Positions 1 through 10,881 of a stretch of 64,000 bases of DNA are shown piece by piece. The position numbers were made by a program, and so were the translations under genes. The DNA comes from Misgurnus anguillicaudatus (Eukaryota > Chordata > Actinopteri > Cypriniformes > Cobitidae). The notes under the pieces are model-generated. The model had not been told where the DNA came from and ran no database searches. It saw only the letters and a list, made by a program, of their open reading frames with translations. Position 1 is the first letter of the stretch. The number at the start of each line of letters is the position of its first letter. The DNA is taken from NCBI RefSeq assembly GCF_027580225.2, contig NW_027395276.1, positions 5,028,501-5,092,500 of the forward strand, written 5' to 3'.

Positions 1-135
1 GAAAAAACAGAAAAAGGTTGATGAGGATTTTTGGTTCCCAGAATGCTTTGCATGAGGCTGTTATTTTATATTTTTTATTCTGTAAGACAAAGACTTGTTC
101 ATGTTTAATGTTCATTTAACTTTAAACAAACTCTT

Positions 136-229
136 GCCAGTAAATAACATAAATTTAAATTTACAGTAAGTTACTGGCATTCAGTTGCCAGTAATACTGT
201 AATTTCTACGGAATCTTTTTACAGTGTAT
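136..229. mobile_element. MITE terminus (ttactggc family)
   Basis: A short internal inverted repeat (ttactggcattcagttgccagtaa) is followed by a typical transposon end, ctacggaatctttttacagtg. The other end was not identified, so this is probably a fragment. Assignment is from recall of a common cyprinid MITE. Confidence 0.35.
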
Positions 230-270
230 CATCAGCCTCCTGCTTAACACTATTATGTTATTGTAGAGCA

Positions 271-330
271 CTGCATTAGCAGCGGAAAGGTCATGGGTTC
301 AAACACCACAAATAATGTATACGGGTATTT
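271..330 (+). mobile_element. tRNA-derived SINE remnant
   Basis: The stretch gcattagcagcggaaagg followed by tcatgggttcaaacaccac resembles the tRNA-like head of cyprinid SINEs, including a B box close to GGTTCRANNCC. The body and tail are missing or decayed. It does not fold as a real tRNA. Confidence 0.4.
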
Positions 331-1417
331 CCCAGAATTCGGGCCTATTTATGCCCCCATTGTGTAATTCTATTAAAACTAATTAAATCTAATACATTTG
401 AGCACCATTAATTAGTATAAACAAAAACAAGCCTATACTTTTTTATGACTACTCTTACTAGTAATTTTATCACATTTTATTGAGGTTTTGTGGTACAATA
501 TCAGTGTTTTGGTGTTGTCCGTCACCAGAGTTTTCACATGCCGTGCCATATTTCAAACATTATTTATCACAAATTAATAAAAAATATGTATATGAATTAA
601 ATGTTACTTTAACTAATAAACTACATGCACAGATTAAGCATATATATGCATTTTGTACTTTATTTTGCGTAATTTCTACCAGTCCCATGGTTTAGCTGTC
701 ATTACCAACATGCATGAAGGGACTTTCATCAAAAGTTTATTTGGTAGCCATGGTAACCTAATGACATAGTGGAGCACATGGATTTCAAGCTACAAGACTG
801 ATGCCTTGATGTCCAGAAAAGTAAGTAAATCTACTCTATATTCTTTGTGTTGGGCATGTACACTTATGTGTCATTACCATATGTGTTGAATTTCTGTATT
901 TTTAAACATTTTTGTAATACTTTTTATCACTTTAATAGTTAAAATGGTGTACATTACATGTAGAAAGCTAGCTACACTTGCTTAGTCATCATCTTAGCTA
1001 GTAGGGCTAGTTTTTTGACAAAAATGTCATTACCAGCACACTCATTACCAGCACAATACATAATTTTGCCAATAAATTATGTATAAATAACAAAAGCATC
1101 CTACAATTATACATTTCTGACAATGTTGGACAGTCTAAATGATCACTATTAAAAAGTTTTGATATATGGCATTCACTTAAATAAGCTTAGATTCCAAGCC
1201 ACGGTAGATTGATGAATCAGAAATGTAGATACGTAAATGACTATAATTCATCTTGCAAGTAAAAATCTAATTAAGTTCAAGATAAATTAGATTCCATGTG
1301 AAACCACAAAATGCACTGATTTATCATTTAAGTTTTATTTTTTACATATATTGGATGATGTGATGGTAAAGACACATTTACTTGACATACTGTAGTTAAG
1401 AAAATGGCAAACAAATC

Positions 1418-1678
1418 ATATGAAGAGTTTCGTTGCAAAACGAGATAAATCCATTTTTTTAACATTTTTGTGAAAACATGTTTAATATTATGTTATCATG
1501 TTATTATTTAGTTTTATGGTGCTACTTAGCCATATTTTTAAAGTTATGAAAGTTTAAATCAAAACAAACCAACTGCAGTTGCATTGAAATTAATTGGACT
1601 GCACAACCTAAAAACGAGATTTCTGAACAATTAAAAAAATGGTGGTTATCTCGTTTTGCAAAGAAACTCTTCATATAT
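1418..1678. mobile_element. MITE with about 32-bp terminal inverted repeats
   Basis: The left end catatgaagagtttcgttgc continues to aaaacgagataa. Its reverse complement, with two mismatches, ends the element at 1647-1678 (gttatctcgttttgcaaaga...). A relative of the inside (acatgttta-tattatgttatcatgtt..., ...aacaactgcagtttga..., ...aaaacgagattt) occurs at about 22060-22250. Confidence 0.7.
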
Positions 1679-1917
1679 TCCCTTATCGTATGGTCTCAAC
1701 CAAGCTCATAACGTCACTCCTGACTTAAGGACTGATAATTTGATGTATATCAATGTTAAATTTGGAATTTTAATTTTCAAAATACCCAATTTGGCCCTTT
1801 ATCTGAGAAATACCCATACCTTGAAGTTGCTTTGGTTAAATGGGGAATTACTGCTGGACAACACTTGACTAATAAGTGACATTTGGTTGAGTTGAAATCG
1901 TTTCATGAACAACGTAC

Positions 1918-2194
1918 CCCATTAGCCGAGCTGACGGCCTGATAGTAGACGCTGTAGCTCTTGTGCGGCTGGAGAGGAGCGTTCCAGAATCCGCTGTAGG
2001 TCCGGTTATCTCCGACAGTGAACGGTTGGGGTGATGGGATGCCCGCGGAGGGAAACTCTGCAGTGTAGTAATAGCGTGAGTTCAGACCGCTGGAGTTTTG
2101 ATAGTGAACCGGTGAAGGATAACAGCGGATGATCTCCGCTTCACCTCCACGAGCCCTCCGCGGTCTCTCCTCTTCCACGATCACCTGATACACA
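1918..2194 (-). CDS. ptprm: ptprm exon: rest of FN3 repeat 4 with a furin-like site
   Basis: 277-bp exon, the last one of ptprm in the window (residues 463-555). Acceptor tgtctatcag above 2194, donor GTACGT below 1918, entry phase 2 and exit phase 0. Segments are VYQVIVEEERPRRARGGEAE, IIRCYPSPVHYQNSSGLNSR, YYYTAEFP, FTVGDNRTYSGFWNAPLQPH, then KSYSVYYQAVSSANG. The TVGDNRTYSGFWN motif is diagnostic of R2B phosphatases. Sequons are NSS and NRT. R-P-R-R at 2155-2166 fits the furin consensus R-x-(K/R)-R and sits in the region where this family is cut into E and P subunits; cleavage here is inferred. The next exon, with the juxtamembrane part, is not recognisable in 1-1917. Confidence 0.95.
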
Positions 2195-4737
2195 CTGATA
2201 GACAGCAATAGGAGAAAGAAACGTTTCAGGATTAATGTGTGAATCTTTCTTTGCATTACAGTAAAATGATTTATAGTAAAATGAAATTACAAGTGATGAA
2301 AAGCAAAAATGCTTTATTTTTGCTTCAGCACAATACTCTATTTCATACTGGCATGAGCAAACATAGAAAAGCTGTTATTGACAAATCCTCAGCAGGACAT
2401 TTCAGCATTCCTCACAAGCACATCCCCACTGTCGCGATCCATAAACATATTCATCAAGAGAGCGACTTCAGAAGTCTGGGCGAGTTTCCTTTCATCTCGC
2501 CCGGCTGTGGGCTCTCAAAGACCTCCATCATTTGAACCTCCTCAGATGTGCCACACTCAAGAACACATCCAATATTCTCCTACTGTACGCTGGAGGAAGA
2601 CGACGAAAGCCCCTCCAAACCCCAACTCACAAAACTTCAGAAATTAGCACAGGCACAACACAGAAATGCTCATGTTTCCTGGTTAATCATTTACAGACTT
2701 AAAGGTCAGTCGCATTGCCTTCATAAATTCTCTGTGTCGTTTTTTGAAAAGGGTCGCTGAAGCCCTGAAGCGAGACCGCGCTGGCCACACGGGATATGGT
2801 TAAGATACAGTAGCACGCGGCTGTGCACCGACGTTAAGCGGCTGTGACAAAAATATGCGACGTAAACAGAGATGGTGCTTCGTGCACTTCACATTCAAAT
2901 AAAGTAAAAACTTATCCAGTTGTATATAAAGAGAAAGACGTGCTGGCTAGCTGCTGGCGCAATGAGTGTTGACTGATGTTAATCTGACCTTTGGGTTTGG
3001 GTAATCTGTAATAAAGTCTGGGTTTGCTGGGAAAAGGTTATCTGTGAATATAAAAAGCTGGGCATATAAATATACTGCAGTTAATGAAATTACAAAGTTT
3101 CACATTTATGTGGGACCGAAAACTGCCTGCCCTTTTCCTGCGGTTTCTCATTAACCGAAATACGTGAATCAGCTGAAATACTCCTTCTCCTAAAGCACTG
3201 GCGCTGTAGATTAGATTCGCTCCTGTATGTCAACATTAATAAACGCACATCCATCGGGTGTCACGTATATAAGAACATTAAAGATGGCGTAGAGTCAAAG
3301 GAGAGACCTGTGCTTTTGTAGCCGATCAGAAAACCAAGCCAACGTCCTGAGGCTGTCAATCATTTTGTATATTGGAGTTTGTTGACGTTTGAAGGGCAGA
3401 GGTTTGGAAGGAGGCACCACCAATAAAATACTTATTCAGCTTTATTTATATCACACCACTAAAAACAACTAATGTTGACCAAGGTGCTGTGCAATTAATG
3501 TGAATTCAATCCCAATAAATACCATAAAATACACAAACAAGTAAAAACAAAAAGCAAATGTATTTGTTTTCAATTTAGCTTTAAAATCCTGTAATGTGGA
3601 AGCAGGTCTGATGTCTGATGTCTAATAAAATATCTTTGCATTTATATAAAATTGCAAGGATGAAAAGTGACTTCGTGCACAAGAATCAGACATCTGCTAT
3701 CCTGTGGCATGCTGGGAAATATTCTTTGCCAGCTCATTCTGTGTAGAAATGAAATATAATGCCATGAATGCTTTGGTAATTTAAGAGGGAGTCTCACCTG
3801 ACAAAAACATTTGTCACATTTCACTCCCCATCCAAAAAAATCAATGCATAATATTAGAAATTAAACTCTCAACAAATAAACCCTTACAAACAGGCCCGTT
3901 GCCATTAGGGGGCCATGCCCCCCCATATGACACAATGTGCCCCCCCTAATCTTACGGTCAATCTACGTATGAACGCTCTCGCTCTCTTTTGGTTAATAGG
4001 TGCCCTCTTCAGTAGTATTTAACCGCAGGAAACAAAATACTGATGGTAACTTAAAAAAACGATCTTTAAATCAGATAATTTAACGCATTGTTACATTAAA
4101 CATAAGAATATAAAACATAATTATATGAAACAAAATAATATTTAGAATAAAACATCATCAAAATAGCCCCTGTAATCCTTTCTTAGACTCACCTAATTAT
4201 TTATTCAAATACAACAGCCAATGGCAAGTCTCCAGCAGCATACCCTTCAATACGTTTATATTTTGTATCAGACGTTCTGTTTATTAAAATAAGAGTTTGG
4301 TTGTAGTATGGTATACAGTAGATATAAATGATGTAAGCATACAGTTTTGTAGGTTTATATGTCACTCGTTATTTCTTTGGCGGTTTTTAAATTAACCATG
4401 GTTAATTTTCGTAAGGGGGAGCTGGTTATTGTGCCATCATCAGCTCATATCTGAAAAAACTCACCTGCAAAAATCAACATTAGAGGAAAGATTGAGTTCT
4501 TATGAGATTTTACTCCTGTGACCCGCTTTTATTTGAGTAACGTTACACTTTCATATGCTCTAGATCACGTTTGTTTTATTGCTAACATTACCCGGTATGT
4601 ATTGTTGTTACTGCGTGGAACTGAAGACTTGTTACATAATGTATAGGCGTGAGGTAACTTATGTGTTTTGTTGTTCTTGACTGGACTTGTATTGGTCTAT
4701 TTCAAATGAGTTTGTTCAGTCTGTGGCCGTTTATTTT

Positions 4738-4937
4738 AATCCGAAGGCTGCAGCCTCCAAAGGTTGCATTTGTAGGCTACATACGTCTTATTTCAAAATA
4801 TTAACAATTATAAACTTGACTAGTATTCTTAGTTATTTGTTAATGTAATATGTTGTAATATGATATGACTTGCGAATATAATGCTCAGTTAACTCAAATA
4901 AACCAGGCTTGTTTAGGTATGAGGCAGCCTTCGGATT
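4738..4937. mobile_element. Short TIR element
   Basis: aatccgaaggctgc at the left end is mirrored by gcagccttcggatt at the right end (14 bp perfect). The next few bases also match after a 2-bp gap. About 200 bp with no coding capacity; family not recognised. Confidence 0.5.
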
Positions 4938-5059
4938 GAGAAACGGGTAGTTTCTCACTTTGTGAAGTGTGCCCCCCAAATAAAAACAAAATGCCCCCTG
5001 TCTGTATCTTCTTGCGAAGACCCTGCTTACAAATCATATTTGAAAATCATAATCAGTAC

Positions 5060-6090
5060 GCCTTCATATCGATACCAAACCGAAGCTGTGAGGAATGGAT
5101 GTCACAAGAGCGTGCGCTTTAAATCTATTGTTTTGTATCAGGATGCTGCTCATTCAGCCATCAAAATACAGAATCTACTTTCTCTGTTATGTTTTTTAAG
5201 ACATGAACATCAACTTAATAACGTATGATTGACTTGATAACAAGCTATTTAAGTGAAAGTTGGTTGTGCAAGTATTGTTATGAACCGCCCAAAATTATTT
5301 AGTTAGAAATGAATCCTGCTTTTTTATTCTGGTCAATGTGCTTTAATCTGTATAAATGTGAGATATGTGCTAAGTTATTAGTGTTTAAAGAAAAGTAAAC
5401 ATGCTTACAATATTAGAATTTAATGATTACCCAAAAGGCCGATAACAAAACAGATATTATGTACACATTGCGCTCTTATCTCACATTTGGTCCCTTCTCA
5501 TTTTAACAATCCATGATTTCTGAGGCTCTGATTGTCATTTGGAAATTTGTAAAATTATATATTTTCAATTTTTTGATGGCTGAATGAGCAGCATCCCTAT
5601 AGACGGGTTGCACGGCGACGTCACTAACTGGTTGCTCACGCAACCGAGAGGCAGAAAGAAGAGACGTGCATTGCGTTGTATGCTAGTAGCGGTGTCTGTA
5701 AGTCAAAATGCCAAGGAATTATTGCGTGGAAAATAGTACCAACAGAGTCTGTGCTGGATGCCTGATGTTAACATACCAGTAGATGCGACTATTACGTTAC
5801 TAAACTAACATTTTAATTCATACATGTATCACAGTAACACTGCAAAAATAAAGACAGAAAAACAGATCCAACTAAAATCAAGTTTTATTTATATACAAAC
5901 AATAAAGAACGCTTCAATAATTAAGGTTGTTGCAGTAGCGGATCAGCTCACCAATCGGGCTTTCTGCCTCCTGGATGCGCGCGCACCCTGTAATGTTTGT
6001 AAACTTGCAACCCGTCTATACAACACAATAGGTTTAAAGCGCATGCTCATGACGTCCATCCCTCACAGCCTCGGTTTGGTATCAACATGG
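5060..6090. repeat. Inverted pair of about 110-bp repeats, one interrupted by a MITE
   Basis: 5060-5170 and the reverse complement of 5570-6090 align well: both contain the ends ataccaaaccgaagctgtga-like and gctgaatgagcagcatcc-like, and a central tttaaagcgc. In the second copy the alignment is broken between gcatccc and caacacaatag by the MITE at 5598-6020. The pair could be the long ends of one element or two head-to-head copies. Confidence 0.65.
5598..6020. mobile_element. MITE, TIR TATAGACGGGTTGCA, inserted at TA
   Basis: The left end tatagacgggttgca and the right end tgcaacccgtctata are perfect 15-bp inverted repeats. The uninterrupted sister copy at 5060-5170 shows the empty site with TA at the matching position, so a TA target duplication is likely. 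A short frame at 5708-5782 starting M-P-R-N-Y-C-V-E-N-S-T-N-R loosely resembles the start of a THAP zinc finger (M-P-x-x-C...C-x-N-R), but its second cysteine is serine. That resemblance is weak. Confidence 0.65.
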
Positions 6091-7675
6091 CGGCGAAATG
6101 AACATAGCGTATCAACACTTTATACTGTATATCCGTTATAACTGTTAGCCGCTCTTTGTAAATACTACGCCTAAAATTATATTACAGGAAATAAATCCTC
6201 ATTAATTTATACAATATTTACAGTGTTTCCAGCAAAACTGAATTTTGATTAAATCTACCAAGCTAAATATAATATTGGAAAAACAGTAATATTAATATGA
6301 TGCTTTTTAAAATTATTTTCATATTCATTTGTGAAAGTTATAATAAGCTCTGAATGTATCTGAAGTGTGATAATGTGATCTGTATGAGCTACAGTAGGTG
6401 TGTAATGGGATGAGACCTGGAGACGGAAACCCATTTCCACATCAGAATCCAGTAATGTCCCTCTTCCTTCGGTTACTGTGGAAACGGAAATCCTCCACGT
6501 CTGCCCATCATATTGCTTATTATTCCGCATACATTTAGCTTTTTTCTGAAAGAAGGTCTTGACGTCTGTGTGAATGTGGGGCTCAGGTTCTGCCCTCGGG
6601 CAAAACGGCAACTGCCGACGGCAACGAGCGATCCCGAACATTTGAGAGCGTGAGCGTGCGAAGACACCTGCGACGCTCGCTTTCATCTGACGCGCCGCAC
6701 AGGATCAGAGGCCGGCGCTCACTGCTGTTCATTATATCAAACTCATTACTAACTGTTGAACTAATGACGGGCAAAAACATAAATCTTTACCCCCTCACAC
6801 AACTGCCAATGCACGCGCTTTCAACAGAACAGCATCTAAAACACTTCTCATCAAATGATGCTAGTTAGTTAATACTTAGTTTTACACTATCTCATCCCTT
6901 TAAACAAAAATCATCATTCTGTATTAATATAGCAGCATACATCCTACAACTCTATACAAATAATCATGAAACACGTTTTACTTAAATACTAAGAAATAAC
7001 ATTACTGTGAATTCACAAATTAACAGAATTGTAAAAGAAAACCTCACTTATTATAAAAAGTAAATCTACAAGAACCTGATCTCAATGGTTTAATCAAACA
7101 CACTTTCACCACACACTACCGCAAGGGCAGACTACTACTGATGATTTCCAATCGATCTCGCTGATTGGTCTGTGCAGTGCTGCATGAAGTTGAAGTCATC
7201 TATTGCTCTACTAGTTTAAATGTTATTCACGAGGACTCAAAATTGTGTCTGCAAAATGATAATACAAATGCACAATTTAAATTCTAAATAGCCTATTATG
7301 CTTTTTTCTTATGTAAACCTGTTTTCACTTTATATTGTTATTGTATCGTAATATTCTCACGAACACTTCCCACCTAATTTACAACACGTGTGTACGCACA
7401 TGAATTGGTTCTTATACTTGTGCTTACGTTAGTGAATTTGGAGTGTTCTACATGAGCGGCAGTGTGCATGAGGTTGGCAATTTGCCTAAAACACGCCCAA
7501 ACCAGCTTCATTTAAGGGCTTTCTGTAGCGCTTGTCCACAGAAAAATTTAGTGCAGTTTTTTTTAACTGAAGCAAAAGAAATCCATGATCATATTTATTA
7601 TTGGTTATGTTCTGTTTTGTTTGCATTTTTGATTTGGGAGGTTTTGCTGTCGGACGAGCCAGAGGTGCTGAGTAA

Positions 7676-8134
7676 TGCTGCGTTCACACCAACTGCGGTA
7701 GAGCCATCAAGCGTGAGTGATTTCAATGTTAAGTCAGTATGAAGACGCATTGACGCACGTCTGGAGGTCTTGCGGCGCGACTGAGGTGTTTAGCGCGGTG
7801 CGGTAGACGCAATTCCGCCTCATTTGCGCGAATGGCGCAAATTGAGCATAGCCGTGGGAAACGCGCAAGTTAAAAAATTTGAACTTTGTTGGAAAAACGG
7901 GCCGCAATAACCAATCAGGTGCTTGCTTTAGTAGTGACGTGATTACAAGAAGCGAGCGGAGTCGCAGAAGCCCCTCCCATGACGCAAATTTCCGCGTGAA
8001 TGTCTCGATGACTAAAAATATCACACGCAGCTTTCACGCGCAAATGAAGCGAGTAAATTCAAAATGTTTACACAGCAAACTACACGTGGTAGATGCGAAT
8101 TTGACTCTCAAACGCGGCTGGTGTGAACCCACAG
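7676..8134. mobile_element. PIF/Harbinger-like MITE
   Basis: The left end tgctgcgttcacacca follows TAA and the right end tggtgtgaacccacag precedes TAA. A 3-bp TAA duplication and CTGCGTTCACACCA-type ends are as expected of Harbinger-type MITEs common in cyprinids. The interior is CpG-rich with no transposase. Related fragments occur at about 15447-15706 and 54190-54415. Confidence 0.65.
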
Positions 8135-8703
8135 TAACAGGTATTGGAAAAATAAATTATACATATAGATGCAATTACGACGACTTCACCCGAGACACGC
8201 ATCTGTATCAAAAATAAAACAGACGGGTGGTCTAGATCAAATGATTGAAGTTTAAACATCTCATTACATTATATTACATTATGTGTACATCAGGCATTAA
8301 GCAGACACTTTAGAGATTTTAAAAAGTGAGGAAGCAAAGTGTGAAGGATTTGTCATGACACGCATCTTCTTTATGTGTAGAAAAAATAATATAGCCTATA
8401 TAAAATATCTAATATTTATATACTGTATATAATAATACATATAGAAAATATTATTATATAAACATAATAATGTCAATAATATATCAACATTATTAGGCCA
8501 CATTATAATTAGTATTTGATTATAGCATACGTGGTTATTGCGTACGTGTGGTATTAGTTGTTCTTGAATTTTTTGTTCATTTAGAAGAAATTTTGTTAAA
8601 TCATGATTTGTTCATAAAAACAAAATTTGTGCGTACTCATGCTTAGTGAATGAGACCCACTTGTACTTATATATTATACATGTTTTATCATTTTAAGCTT
8701 TAA

Positions 8704-8908
8704 AGGTGGGGTGCATGATCTCTGAAAGCCAATGTTGACTTTTGAAATAACCTAAACAAACACGCCCCTACCTCAATAGAATCTGGACCTTCTTTTGATA
8801 GATCCGCCCAAAGATGTTGGTTAGTAGACACTTACTGTTGATTGGCTTCAAGTGTGTTTTGATACTTGGGCCGACTCCCTCTTCCAAAGCATTTCTCAAA
8901 CCCCACCT
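8704..8908. mobile_element. 205-bp MITE with TTAA target duplication
   Basis: TTAA then AGGTGGGGT at the left; CCCCACCT then TTAA at the right. The TTAA target duplication fits piggyBac- or Kolobok-type non-autonomous elements. No coding capacity. Confidence 0.75.
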
Positions 8909-10152
8909 TTAAGTGTATAGAAGCAGTTGATCTATGCAGGGACTTAGTTCAGTCATTTTCAGAAATTTGTTAAACTCTCAGCCTGTTATACACATGTTTG
9001 TATTTCCCGGTATATAATTGGGTTTAAAAGCGTCCTCTTGTTACAGTGATAGAAATCCTGCCATCATATGAGTTATTTACTTTCACTAGATTGCCGCCTA
9101 TTTGTACGTTGTATTGTTTCAGTCATTTCAAAAGTGGATAGGATTTTGTAAATGTTGTTGTCTGATTCTGAGCCTAGTGAAACACTGACTCTGTCATGTC
9201 AAAGCAGATTTAAGAGGATCTCAATGTTTAATGAGCTTGTTAAAGGATCCCATCAGCAGGATGCGGTTGAATTCTCCAGGTCTTTGGCTAAGAACTCTTC
9301 AAACTGTTGTTGACCGCTGTGGTCTCACACAATGACTCCCTGAGCTCCTAAACTAATGAATTAAAACCTCCAACAACAGTGGGCTGACAGCTACGTCCCA
9401 AAGCCGAATGAGACCGCAGATGGAATTAAATGAGAAGAGTGACGAGGGTTTCCTTTCCAAACAGAGATGATGAACAGACAACACAGAGAGATTAGAAAGA
9501 GGAAAAATCTTTGTTTGGACAGGACAGATATCACCATCAAATGTCGATGAAATAAAGATTTTTTTTTAAACTTTTAGTGTTTCTGAAGAGATTTAATAGG
9601 CTGTGTCTCAATCAGCGCTCTCTTGTTCAGTAGTCAGGACACTCAGGGCAGCCCTTGGGGTTATGGGGCCCTAGGCGAGACCTTGAAAATGGGCCCCACT
9701 GGTGTAAAAAATTTCAAAGCAATGCAATTTGAAAAGTGAAATTAAAACAGACAAAAATGAAATTGTTAGGGATGCACCGAAATGAAAATTCTTGGCCGAA
9801 ACCGAAAACCGAAAAAAGGAAACCAAGGCCGAAAAACGAAACCGAAACACTGAAATAAATTATTATGCCAATTATTAGTACAATTGCATTAATGGCTATC
9901 ACTGTGTACTAACTTTACTAGGGGTGTGTGACGAATAAAAAAAAAACTCACAGTTCGGATCACATTACAGTTTTTGAGGCACAGATCAGATTATTTTTTG
10001 GATCAGCAAAAAGGTGAGAAAAATCTAATAAACAATAAAGAAATTGCAAACATTTATAAAAAAGAACTAAGTTGTACATTAATAAGGTCTGAAATTAGCA
10101 TTTTAACACAACTGAATGCTATTTTCACATATTATCTGTTCTGTTGTCAGAC

Positions 10153-10394
10153 ATATAGTGGCGTTTTCCCAGACAGGGATTAGACTAGTCCTAGACTAAA
10201 ATAAATATAAGAGCTGTCCAAACTGAAAACATCTTGCACTGACATATCTTTAAATACATCAGTGCCTTTAGTTTGTCCTCAAAATGCACACAAGTAATGT
10301 TTTTAGTAAGGCATGTTTGTTTAAACTAATTATATTTCCTAATTAAACTAAGGTCTAGTTCTGGCTTAAGCTAATCTCTGTCCAGGAAACCACC
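10153..10394. mobile_element. Innermost MITE, copy 1 of the cccagacagggatta family
   Basis: Ends ttttcccagacagggattag and ctaatctctgtccaggaaac form imperfect inverted repeats. The interior (ctagactaaaataaat, aatgcacacaagtaatg, tttttagtaaggcatgttt) is shared with the copy at 24369-24604. It lies inside the hAT at 9767-11294, so it is the youngest layer or was carried in by that element. Confidence 0.75.
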
Positions 10395-10798
10395 CCAAAG
10401 ACTATTAAAATAGTGACAAAACATGACCCAATAACCTTGTGTTTAATTTAACCAGCTGTTACTTTAACTACTAAGTTACTAAAATCTTGATTTATAAACG
10501 CGACATCGCAGACAATTCGGCGCAAATTACAAAATTGCCATTACACAGAGTTACTACAGAAGGCATGCGAGGGCATAGGAGAGAGAGAGCTCGCGCACAA
10601 GCACATAGAGAACCAGTGTGTGTGGGAAAACATTGCTAACCTTTCATGATAAACTCGAATCAGTCGTCTTCTCTGTCAGTAACATCTGACGTTTACTTGA
10701 AAATTTAAGTACACAGAGGAATCCGCATGGGAAACACATCCAACTTTTAATTCTTTCACTCACTGTCATGTATGAGAGGCGCTGTCTAGGGGCTTCAC

Positions 10799-10802
<4 letters not shown>

Positions 10803-10881
<79 letters not shown>
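10803..10881 (+). repeat. (AG)n microsatellite
   Basis: Uninterrupted dinucleotide run of about 79 bp. It creates spurious Arg-Glu and Ser-Leu frames on the two strands. Confidence 0.98.

Larger units (their letters stand above)
1..1917. other. ptprm intron downstream of the FN3-4 exon
   Basis: AT-rich non-coding sequence with no recognisable exon on the minus strand. It holds a MITE terminus (about 136-229), a tRNA-derived SINE remnant near 271-330 and a TIR-bearing MITE at 1418-1678. The rest shows no clear structure. Confidence 0.6.

Noticed and set aside
271..330. Possible tRNA genes at SINE heads (also 15895, 16797, 26735, 38993)
   Set aside because: B-box-like sequence is present but there is no complete cloverleaf, and SINE bodies or tails follow in the better copies.
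1..1917. Next ptprm exon (juxtamembrane or transmembrane)
   Set aside because: I looked on the minus strand for a short exon with the E-T-K-I-D-C-type sequence or a hydrophobic segment between splice sites and found none; it probably lies below position 1.
6255..6868. Several overlapping frames in the CpG-rich segment
   Set aside because: Open in four registers without any domain; CpG-rich, stop-poor composition explains them.
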